This document shows positions 55,441-64,000 of a DNA stretch of 64,000 bases, piece after piece. Source of the stretch: Arcuatula senhousia (taxonomy: Eukaryota; Mollusca; Bivalvia; Mytilida; Mytilidae); contig OZ020304.1 of assembly GCA_963971305.1 (NCBI GenBank), positions 17,590,103 to 17,654,102 of the forward strand, given 5' to 3'. How positions within the stretch are numbered: position 1 is the first letter of the stretch; the number at the start of each line of letters is the position of its first letter. The position numbers were made by a program, and so were the translations under genes. The notes beneath the pieces are model-generated. The model saw only the letters and a program-made list of their open reading frames with translations. It had not been told where the DNA came from and searched no databases.

Positions 55441-57429
55441 ATTTTCAATACCATGGTACTATTCAAAATATTCCATATATTTCTCATGCATAAGATTGAA
55501 AATCTGCAAACAAGTATACTTAACTGCATTAAAGTACCAAGTTACATAAAAAATAAAACAAAACATGCCACCAAATAAAGTTTAAGATTGTTTTAAAGGT
55601 CATCTTAACGTAATTTGGAAACATAACGAGAATAATTTGTTAGTCCAGAAGACTGATTTCAAATTGGAAAATTTTACAATGATAATTGTCTATCTAGTTG
55701 ATGAATGACAATGAGCTGTTATGTAGGCTGGCGTTTAATTTACTTTGTTGCGCAGACATGAAAATGAACAAACAGAGCCATGCTGACATTTTGATTAACA
55801 AGGGTTCAAAAGAATATGCAAATTTATTTTCAGTCATCGCTTTTGAATGAGGAATGATACGATTTCAATGTCTTTTCATGAGAGTTCTAAGGCCTCTTAA
55901 AACTGATCCAAGTAGACATGTGATATGCACTCTTTGAAGATTAGATTGTAATGTTTCAGTTCCAGTGGTAATATTATTTGAAATAAGATAAAAGTACTAA
56001 TTCCAAGTTATATAATGGTATTTTCTCCCTTTTATGCTGAAACTTTGACATATCATCAAGAACCATGTGCATCAATATCTTTTTCAATATGACGCAAGCA
56101 TCAAATGTCTTTCTTATGCCTTTCAAGGTTGGCCAAGGTTGAAATCCACCGCTTTATATGACCTGATAATTTACTAGATATAGAGAAAGAGGGCAATTTG
56201 ATCTTAAATCAATATAAAGAAAAAGCCACACATGCAGCAGCCCCCCCCCCCCCAAAAAAAACACACAAAAAAAAAAAACAAAAGCATGAAAATGTATACT
56301 CAGCATAATAAAATTCAGAACAAAAACCACTTGATTAAAACACCAAGACGGTTGATGTTCACATCCTTTACCTAAAGTACATAACAAGCAAAAGCGAATT
56401 TCATCAATACTTTTTCTTGTTTGGGTTTTTTTTTCTCTTTGGTAAAGTCTAATATCCGATTTTTAATTCAATTTAAATTTGACCGAAATGCACTTAAATG
56501 AACAAGGTGTAAAATAAACTTGGTGATATTGAAAGTTTCCCACCAAAGACCTCTTTAAAGTCTTAGAGATATGAAAAGCAGAGAGAACCAAGCTGGTTGC
56601 CAGCCAATCAGATTACGACAAACCTTGCAAACAAATGAGGTATAGAATACTATTGAGTGTCAGATTTCAACTGTGAATACCCCCCCCCCCCAAAAAAAAA
56701 GCAAATGCATTGTTGTTTAAAGTTATTAGTTACAATGTAAAGTGTAATTTTAAAGTTTCAATAATCACAGCAATAATCTAACCACGATTTGCATTGATTG
56801 CCGTGTGCAGGTACCCATTTGTCAAAGATCTGACGCCAAGATGAAAAAAAAATCTTAATTAAGATATAAAAAAAATATTTTACGTTGAAAATAATCTTTC
56901 TTTTGTCCTCATTTATAGTAAAGGAACTGAATTGACAATATAAAATCAGATTATGGCTTAATTACAACGACATGTACCATGACCTTTAAATAAAAGCATC
57001 AAAGACGTTTAGATGGCACATATTTATTATAACCCAGGAAGCCGAGCAGATAACAGGAAGTTTATATCTTGACAAAGAATAAGCAATGGCCAGAAATAAA
57101 ATATAATTTTACAGACATAAAACGTCAACCATGCTGTATTTATTAAACCTTAATCATTTTCAGCAAACTTAATAAAAATGTATTGTTGGCAGTTGCGTGA
57201 TCAGAAAGAGGAATTAAAGTCGAAACTGATATTCTTTCAGTGTTGCTTTTATTGTTCTTTAGCGGAACCTTAACTTTGAAGCCATGAAACGAAGATTTAA
57301 AGATCCACTGTCTATGTAAGAACAGTATGTGTCGGCGTATTAGTAAATGGGGCAAATATAGTATAAGGTGTTGACACGTAAAGTACGTCTCCCCTGCTTA
57401 AAAAAGCAACATTGCTATGGAAATTGCTG
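55441..57429. other. No gene recognised; poly-C/poly-A junctions
   Basis: Two sites show C-runs followed by A-runs (about 56240-56280 and 56680-56700). Nothing else could be supported. Confidence 0.4.
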
Positions 57430-57810
57430 TGGAAATATTTTTTGTCCCCCGCCACAACGCGGAGCGTAGACATAGAAATGCCGGTGTCCGTCCGTGTGTC
57501 CGTCCATCACACTTTTTTTTTCGTAACAGATTTCTCAGAAACTGTTAATCGAAAGATTTTGATATTTGGTATGCAGCTTCAGGTAGGGGTCCCATTAGTT
57601 GGGATGCGTTTCCAAGTCTGTCACTTACCTACTTCCTGTTTATCGAGCCGACTTAGAATTTTGGAATTGAAAAATTGTCGTAACAGATTTCTCAGCGATT
57701 ACTATTCGTAGGCTTTTAGTATTTAGTATGCAGCTTAAAGTATGAGTCCCATATGTTGGGGTGTGTTTCCAGTTCTGTCGTTTATCTTCCTGTTAAGCGG
57801 GCTGACTAAG
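57430..57810 (+). repeat. Dispersed repeat with internal duplication
   Basis: It starts with 'tttttgtcccccgccacaac' and GTCCGTCCGTGTGTCCGTCC. Two related segments of about 160 bp follow: 'cgtaacagatttctcagaaa'...'gtatgcagcttcaggtaggg' and 'cgtaacagatttctcagcga'...'gtatgcagcttaaagtatga', each ending in 'tcctgtt(t/a)a'. I recall this type of repeat from mollusc DNA. The 99-codon ORF is part of it. Confidence 0.6.
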
Positions 57811-59724
57811 AATTTTTGCCACTCGCTTCCTTGTATCAAATATGTATCTCTTCATTATGATATGTTATTATGACTAAAAACAAAAGTGATTCATTCAAGT
57901 CATTTTTTAAGGACTAAGTACAAGTTAGCGAGTCATTCTGTTTAATTACAAGTAGGTTGGTTCATGTCCAAACCTCATTATCCTATTGCAATTTCGTACT
58001 CATTAATTGGTAAATTAAACGTAAACGATTACCGGCAAAGTGGTCCATTTAGCATAGGTTAGACATAAATGTTCCTTTTGTCAGCAACTTTTTTACATAA
58101 ACTTACAGAAAGGAATACAGAGTTGAGTCCAAAAGTAAGGGTGTCAAATGATGTCAAGTCTTTAATGTTGAAACATCGTTGCCTAAAAGCATTGTAGAAG
58201 CAACAATACAAAGTAAGAACTAAGATGGGTGCATGTACGTGTTAAGGTAAAGTATACGAAATTGACTGTCCGATCAATTTTCTTAAAAAATAGCCATACA
58301 TGTATGTTAGGAGGAATAGGGAAATGCAATAAAAAGTTGAGGTCACGGACCTTGTTTTCGAGTTATGACCTTCCAAAGATATGCTGATTCTGTATCTAAA
58401 TTACATTGAATATAATAGAAATATGAACATGAAAAGTCATGTTTTTGAACATTTTCATTCAATAAAAGATTTTAACCGATCAATATTTTTTTAAAAACTT
58501 CAGACATATTCAAAATTAAATTCTGTGCATTTTGGTGTAAAGAAAGTCCTTGACTACGGAGTTCGTTTTCACGCTACAGACTTTCAAAGTGGAGATAAAT
58601 GATAAAAATGACGCATTTTTCTTAACGTTTACGGCAACGTCAAAGCAAATAAAAATAGCGACATTTATATAAATAAGTAAAAATCTGTGTTGTGTTGTTA
58701 ATGTTTGTGTGGGTATGAACTCTTTTCACAGGATTCTTGAAGCAACAAACTAGTCTAGCTAAGCATGTCACTTCTTTCTTTTATTTTGTGCGGAATTATA
58801 ATTTTATCTACATAGCCTTTGCCGTCATCAGTTTGTTCTTTGGAGAATATTAAGTGTTCGGGTCCGTACGCCCGTTCGTCAAATCGCCAGTCCAAAATCA
58901 CTTTTACCTTCATGATCAGGTTCTCTTAAGTTCATACTCTGTTATGGTGTATATGCTATCATTACTGTAGCATGCAGGATTTTAATCAAAAAGAATATAA
59001 GACTAGTGGTTGTTTAAGTATCAAATTTTCGGTTCTTGGTCTTTACAATGATGATGACACACTTTCAAAACTCTAATCTAGTGATTCTTTTAACAATAAG
59101 ACCTAAGAGAAGTTCGCATTTTGTAATTTTATAATTTTGAAACACTATGCTAGGATTTCGCTCAGACTGCTGGTAGCCTGACATTACACGATCGGTTTTA
59201 AAATTCGTACAACTTTTTATTGTCTATAATTTTAGGATCATATTTCAAACGACCGGCTTGATATAACTATTTTACATAAGTTGGTATGGTATTGACAGAC
59301 CCTAAAACAAATACGTAATCTTTAAAGTACGAAATGTTATTTGAAACAACTCAGACAACTGACTGACATTTTTCAATTTATTCTCAAAAGGTCTTCAATT
59401 ATATTGACTTGATGCGTAGGAATATATAGAATTTACTGTTCAAATCTTCAAGATTTAAAGTTGTATACTGGTTCTTCGAATGTCGAATTGGATTATCCCG
59501 TTATATTTATGTATATCTATTTTTAAGAATAAAATAAAAAGGTTTAAATATAAACCAAAGATCCTTTATGGTTTGTTTAGAGTTTCACAAGCCTACATAC
59601 TGTATTATTTATATATTTGTAACGTTCAATTCAAAGGTGAGAATGCAAAATCAAGGAAAGGATAGATGATCAGGCAATTCATCTATAAAATTCAATGGTT
59701 TCTGATCCACATGTCTCTTTTAAT
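57811..59724. other. No gene recognised
   Basis: AT-rich sequence without supportable features. Confidence 0.4.
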
Positions 59725-59998
59725 AGAAATAATGAGATGTGGAATAAGCACGACACAGCGCACAATCAAGCGGCAATTCAGAAAACCACAATGGACAACC
59801 GCCAGCAGCCTTCAACGAGGCCAGTAGGCGCTGCTCGCAGTTGTGCAATTGGCCCATGGTCTAAATAAAATGCATATAATTCAAATACAGTCCCGAAACA
59901 GTCACAGATAGACCCCCTTCTTAAACAAGGAACAGAAAACATCAAAAAGACAAGTACACACGAAATCTTTGTCAAAGATTCCTGGCTTGTTCGATTTG
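59725..59998 (-). repeat. Repeat X, 3-prime part
   Basis: The minus strand shows X from 'aatctttgacaaagatttcg' through GTTCCTTGTTTAAGAAGGGG to 'cattgtggttttctgaattg' and 'ttattccacatctcatt'. It is very similar to 11400-11690. Confidence 0.75.
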
Positions 59999-60384
59999 TT
60001 TGTTTGTTTTTGTTTTTTTTTTTGTTTTTTTTTATTAACACGGCGGCTTTTTTGATAAAAACCAAAATATATTTGAAAATCTCACAAGATCATGAATAAA
60101 TTATATTTATATCTGAATTGTGGGTCGACCGAAGTATATAAAAAAAACTTGCCTTGGAAAGAAGTAGTTAGTTGGTTAGTAATTGTTTTACTCCAAAGCA
60201 GTGTAATTTCGGGTATATCCGGGAAATAAAGATGGAAGGAATGAAACAATGAACATGATGATGAGGTGGAGGAAAGGGGGGACAAGGCCAATCGTGTAGG
60301 AGAGTTTTGACCACCACTGGAAAAATGAGTGATGGTAAGGAACGGAAAATGAAGAACACCAAGGACGATGCTGTTCATTCAATG
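59999..60384. other. Spacer between inverted X copies
   Basis: It includes T- and G-rich simple sequence at 59995-60035. Minus ORFs at 60082-60391 overlap in three frames and are not supported as genes. Confidence 0.4.
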
Positions 60385-60680
60385 CATGCAATGTGCCTGT
60401 CCTAAGCCAGGAATCTTTATCAAAGCTTATGTTTATATTTAGTCGAATTAATGTTAATTGTTTTTGTCAAGAAGAGGGTCTTTCATTGCACTTTAGGATT
60501 TGGCTTGAATCATATGTAGTTTATTTTCAATCCAGGGGCCATTTGAAAAACAGCGAGCAGCGACCGCTGGTCACATTGAAGGCTGCTGGTTGTTTTCCAT
60601 TGTGGATGTTTTAAATTTACGTTTATATTGTAGGTTGTGTCGCGTACACTTATTCCACATCTCATTTTCATCTATTCAAT
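60385..60680 (+). repeat. Repeat X, 3-prime part, inverted partner
   Basis: 'ctgtcctaagccaggaatct', 'tgtcaagaagagggtctttc', 'gaaggctgctggttgttttc' and 'tgtgtcgcgtacacttattc' match X in plus orientation. It forms an inverted pair with 59725-59998. Confidence 0.75.
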
Positions 60681-62073
60681 GCATGATACTGTACATATAA
60701 ACAATGTTTCCAAATCTTCAAGTTACCAGCCAGTTTAATTTCTAAATACACGTGCAAACTATTCTTGATTTAAAACTTGCAAACCGTCTAAAATCAATAT
60801 TGTAAAAATCAAATGAACAAAATTATTGTGGGAAACGTACAAATGACAAAGCAGTACCAGGAAAGGCAAAACATATTTAAAAAACCTAAAACTGACTTAA
60901 AAGAAAAGTGTCATCGCTTCAACAAATTATATGTCTGAACTGATGCCACATTTCATTAGCATTCCTATGGATCCAATGATTTTTATGTATTTGTTCTGGT
61001 CGGCATTTGAACTCTTTAGCCATCTTCAATAAAAATCATCAACGTTTCCGACATATTTATAGCAATTCTAATATCTCTTCAATGAAACCATGATCATCTC
61101 CACGTGTACTTGAAGCGGCCATTTTATTGATTGCATTGTAAAGTGGATTACTTGCCCTTGTCTTTTCTATTTGTTATTTTGGTTTCATTTGTACTTCAGA
61201 TGAATGCTAATATCCTAGAAATATGTTCTATTGTATATTCTAAGACTCAAGTTGTTATATTACTCAAGGCATTCTGGTTGTATTAGTTTACGTCAATCTT
61301 TCATTTATTTGACTTTGCAGCGCTGTCGATACATAACTGTTAGTATCAATCAACGATTGAAAACTCGAGACAAAAAAAACACACTTTATGAACCAAACCA
61401 AATTAAAAATTGCTGTTATAGATTATTTGGGTTTTTTTTTCTACTTCGATCTGAAAGTATACAAAGTTTGTAAAAAAGTTATCATATACTTCTTTTTACA
61501 CCAGTTTGTGAGAGCAGAAGAATCGGCCTGAAACGTCAATTTTGAAGAAAAAATGTTTTATTTTTACATTTTTCATGGTAAACTTCTTCGTTCCGAGTTA
61601 TCATCATTATTGACATACAACTTTTTATTTTTTTTCTACTGAGCTTTTATGTTAACAAAGAAAACAACGAAGTTCATCATTATTATGTATTGGATTCCAA
61701 AATTACACAAAAACATGAAATGTAATCTTATACCTTAAAGGGAGAAGATCAAATAAATAGGGGCATGACAACATTGCCATAATGGAAACAAATGTTGGAC
61801 TGATTCTCAACAGTTAAAGATCCATCAGCCATTTCCTGTCAATTATAATTATTTCTTAGTTATATCGGAGTTATGAAAATAACTCTTTTATACGACGACT
61901 GAAAGAGTTATTCCGCTTTGAACAGAGTAAATGTCAGTTCGGTATTGTGCTACGGGTTCGACGTGATGACGTCATTTCCATTGCAATTCTTAGTGCAACG
62001 TGGTGCTTCACATGTTTTTTCCAGCTCTTCCAGTTTTTTAATAATCTAAAGTTTTGCAAGTCTCAAGATCAGT
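60681..62073. other. No gene recognised
   Basis: AT-rich. A short inverted pair 'aataactctt'/'aagagttatt' occurs at about 61878-61915. Nothing else was supported. Confidence 0.4.
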
Positions 62074-62130
62074 TCAGAATCAGAATCAGAATCAGAATCA
62101 GAAATTTTATTGGAATAAAATCCAGACAAT
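62074..62130 (-). mobile_element. (CAGAAT)n and TTTTATTGG tail, LINE-end-like
   Basis: Five CAGAAT/CAGAAA units are followed by TTTTATTGGAATAAAATCC. Similar '(tgattc)n' tails occur at the 3-prime ends of some CR1/L2-type LINEs in animals, so this may be such an end in minus orientation. Evidence is limited to the tail. Confidence 0.4.
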
Positions 62131-62307
62131 TGGATTGTTACCACAACTTATATACAAGTACATACATAAAAAACAGCACAATAATATGACAATGTTAAAT
62201 TGGTGATACATAAAAATATAAGAAGGTTCACATATAGATTATAGTGTGACTATATATAGTTCAGAAAGAAGGTTAGTGTATCTAGTTAGTCGTCAATTTT
62301 TAGAACG

Positions 62308-62883
62308 ATGAAGACATTGTTAATCGGCAGTTCCCATATCAAAAGATTTGGAAACTTTTTCTCTGAAGGCAACATGTGCTGGAATTTGCAGGGCCATAAA
62401 ATAATGACTATTGGAATAAGTGGTGGAACAATTTCCTCCATGTTCTCTAATTTAGTTAACATTAAGGAAGCAATGGTGGACACAATATTTATACAAATTG
62501 GCAGTAACGACATAAGCCACGAGGTTACGAAGGTCGATGATGTCATCCAGTCTTTTCATATTTTGATAGACGTATTATTATCACTAGGGATAAAATATAT
62601 ATTGATTGGAATGGTTTTTCAGAGAGAGCGAGTCGCCGCTTGGAGGGGTATCACACTGGAACAATATAATTGTAGAGTCGTTTGTCTAAATTTGGGTCTG
62701 TCCCTACTTGCACGTCGCTGGCCGGGGAAGGTGATGTTTTGGGTGCATAGAGGTTTCCAGTGTCCTTCTGTGAGGCTATTATCAGAGGATGGAATACATT
62801 TAAATAATTATGGGAACTTGCGCTTATTTAAGAACATTAGAGCAGCCCTTGTACATGCAGAGAAAATAGTAAATAAAAGTTGA
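62308..62883 (+). CDS. SGNH-hydrolase-like protein of a retrotransposon
   Basis: A complete 191-codon ORF. SGNH/GDSL hydrolase blocks are present in order: LLIGSSHIKRF (block I, nucleophile Ser9), GISGGTIS near 36-43 (block II), IQIGSNDIS (62-70; block III G-x-N-D, Asn67) and DGIHLNNYGN (161-170; block V with Asp161 and His164). The catalytic set therefore looks complete, which predicts an esterase-type hydrolase of unknown substrate. Proteins of this kind are known as accessory ORFs in some Ngaro/DIRS-type tyrosine-recombinase retrotransposons of invertebrates. The neighbour at 63402, a gag-like ORF on the same strand 0.5 kb downstream, supports that context. The ATG at 62308 sits directly before the conserved first strand, so the start is credible. 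Codon use is unbroken, suggesting a recent copy. Confidence 0.85.
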   Translation: MKTLLIGSSHIKRFGNFFSEGNMCWNLQGHKIMTIGISGGTISSMFSNLVNIKEAMVDTIFIQIGSNDISHEVTKVDDVIQSFHILIDVLLSLGIKYILIGMVFQRERVAAWRGITLEQYNCRVVCLNLGLSLLARRWPGKVMFWVHRGFQCPSVRLLSEDGIHLNNYGNLRLFKNIRAALVHAEKIVNKS

Positions 62884-62999
62884 ATTTATGATTCATGAAA
62901 TTTATCAGTAACTTGTTTTATACTTATATACATCAAACAAGGTTAAAACTTTGTTCCATCTGCTTCTCCTGCTAAACGGTTGGTGTGTTTGAGAATAGA

Positions 63000-63245
63000 A
63001 ATTATGGTGAAATATAATTATATAATTATGAATATATATATATGTAAAAAAAAAAAAAAAAAAAAAAAGTAATTATAGTAAAAAGGTATTCCACACTGAT
63101 CCATATACTGTTAATCGGACTGTGTGTATAACAAAGGATATATAGAAAATAGAAAAGAAAATTATGGTAAACAAATATAATTATTATATAAATGAAAATC
63201 AACACTGATCCATATACTGTTAATCGGACTGTGTGTTTAAAAAAA
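63000..63245 (+). repeat. Short tandem direct repeats between the two retrotransposon ORFs
   Basis: The block ACTGATCCATATACTGTTAA followed by TCGGACTGTGTGT occurs at about 63096 and 63204, 108 bp apart. Related flanking words (AGAAATTATGG / GAAAATTATGG, 'aatataattat') precede each. A-runs sit at 63048-63068 and 63240-63253. Repeats near the ends of DIRS/Ngaro elements are known as split direct repeats; whether these are such is inference. Confidence 0.65.
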
Positions 63246-63401
63246 AAAAAAAGAAAAGGAAGTACATCGTAGTTAGAATCGCATTGTTATTACCTTTATA
63301 TAAAGGAATGGATTTCATAATGGGATATTAAAGTATGATTCAGTTTTCAATCCTTAATTTGGGCAATGTTTGTTATTTGGCTTCAGCTTTGTAATTTCAG
63401 A

Positions 63402-64000
63402 ATGCCATCAGTAAATGGGACAACCGAGAGGCGCTCGGGCAGAATCAAGGAGAGACAGGCTAAACACACTAGACGTGATAGACCCCCTTCAAGGAAACGG
63501 AACGAAACAACTAAGAAGGGAAGCGGCAATAGAAATGAAAATCCGAATCCAACCACGGAGGCTCGTCGTGTACCATCCGCACAAGAGGATTCGTCCAATA
63601 ATGCTACGGTAGAGGAGAAAATAGAATCGCTGTCCCAAACGGTTATAGTTATGCAGAAATCTATCGAAAGGATGGAAGAAATAGTCCAAAATTCAGCTGC
63701 TACTACTACTCCTACGCCGAAAACTACTTCACCGAGCCAAGGACCTGAAAATTTTACACCGGAGATGACGGACCAGGATGTAATACCTGCAACTCAGAGT
63801 AAGGTGTTAAATGACTCTCAGACTTTTCAAGAAAATAATGTTCCAATAATGGTAGGGTCGGTGTTGACTCCGTCTACTACTGATTTTTGTAATTCGTCAA
63901 GTAATTTACAAAATGTGTTGCCTTTGGGGTCTAATGTAAGCGATGTTATTAAGGCAAAAATTTGGTCCAACGAGTATGTTGAGCTAGGTTCTCTTTTGAA
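63402..64000 (+). CDS. Gag-like ORF1 of a DIRS/Ngaro-type retrotransposon, runs off the window
   Basis: The ATG at 63402 opens a frame with no stop to the window end (199 codons seen). Residues 9-45 are very basic (ERRSGRIKERQAKHTRRD and following), residues 70-98 look like a coiled coil (VEEKIESLSQTV...IERMEEIVQ), and residues 98-170 are a Ser/Thr/Pro/Asn-rich linker. Residues 175-199 read LGSNVSDVIKAKIWSNEYVE. That last motif (I-K-x-K-I-W-x-N-E-Y-V-x) resembles what I recall from the gag-like ORF of DIRS/Ngaro retroelements in invertebrates. Reverse transcriptase, RNase H and tyrosine recombinase would be expected downstream, outside this window. The minus ORFs at 63383-63689 are shadows. 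Confidence 0.75.
   Translation, partial: MPSVNGTTERRSGRIKERQAKHTRRDRPPSRKRNETTKKGSGNRNENPNPTTEARRVPSAQEDSSNNATVEEKIESLSQTVIVMQKSIERMEEIVQNSAATTTPTPKTTSPSQGPENFTPEMTDQDVIPATQSKVLNDSQTFQENNVPIMVGSVLTPSTTDFCNSSSNLQNVLPLGSNVSDVIKAKIWSNEYVELGSLL

Noticed and set aside
57412..57711. 99-codon ORF
   Set aside because: It falls in a dispersed repeat with internal duplication; the second repeat copy does not keep the frame.
60082..60391. Three overlapping minus-strand ORFs
   Set aside because: They are in three frames of the same stretch, with no domain; likely chance in T/C-rich sequence.
63383..63689. ORFs on the minus strand and in the other plus frame
   Set aside because: They are shadows of the gag-like ORF starting at 63402.
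1..64000. CRISPR arrays, bacterial operons, defence islands
   Set aside because: The sequence is animal nuclear DNA; the tandem repeats present lack regular unique spacers, and no cas-like or prokaryotic genes were seen.

Overview
The window looks like AT-rich, repeat-dense nuclear DNA from an animal, most likely a bivalve mollusc and probably a marine mussel (Mytilidae). Three things point there. An exon with consensus splice sites encodes part of an animal cyclic nucleotide-gated (CNG) channel. Many dispersed repeats are of a kind I associate with mussel genomes. Retroelement relics carry a YIDD reverse transcriptase of a type I recall from bivalves. Genus is an inference and was not checked against a database. 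No prokaryotic genes, tRNA, rRNA or CRISPR were seen.

The only convincing host gene piece is one CNG channel C-linker exon at 17387-17680 (minus). No other exon of that gene was recognised. Three weaker coding candidates on the minus strand (23445-23650, 27287-27490, 52214-52369) are listed with low confidence.

The most interesting content is a set of three tandem-repeat families that differ in sequence but each carry a type I hammerhead ribozyme motif. Family 1 is at 257-960 (dimer, 356-bp period), 1150-1428, 42120-42290 and 49055-49150. Family 2 is at 1548-3170 (368/383-bp periods), with scattered copies at 4165, 15715, 16608, 21093, 48707 and 55335. Family 3 is at 44976-45655 (dimer, 381-bp period) with a fragment at 32160. 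Stems I and III differ between families but remain base-paired, and stem III is a self-complementary palindrome in all three. This matches retrozymes or the terminal repeats of Penelope-like elements. At least one family 2 insertion begins exactly at the predicted cleavage site and has a 5-bp target duplication.

Other mobile DNA includes: reverse transcriptase remnants at 12122, 13035 and 36227, closely associated with a roughly 700-bp dispersed repeat ('X'); several fold-back or inverted-repeat elements (19783-21645, 25640, 28642, 32214, 33321, 38910, 44500, 46370, 47220); minisatellites at 8450, 14480 and 48055; and, at the right end, a probable DIRS/Ngaro-type retrotransposon. The latter has an SGNH-hydrolase ORF at 62308-62883, short direct repeats at 63000-63245 and a gag-like ORF from 63402 that runs off the window.

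Layout: 0.2-3.2 kb ribozyme repeat arrays; 3.2-8.4 kb sparse; 8.4-9.5 kb decayed satellite; 11.4-16.8 kb reverse transcriptase and X relics; 17.4 kb CNG exon; 19.8-21.6 kb nested fold-backs; 25-34.8 kb MITE-like and inverted repeats; 36-37 kb reverse transcriptase fragment; 42-49 kb ribozyme repeats and hairpins; 49-59 kb mostly featureless; 59.7-60.7 kb inverted X pair; 62-64 kb DIRS-like element.
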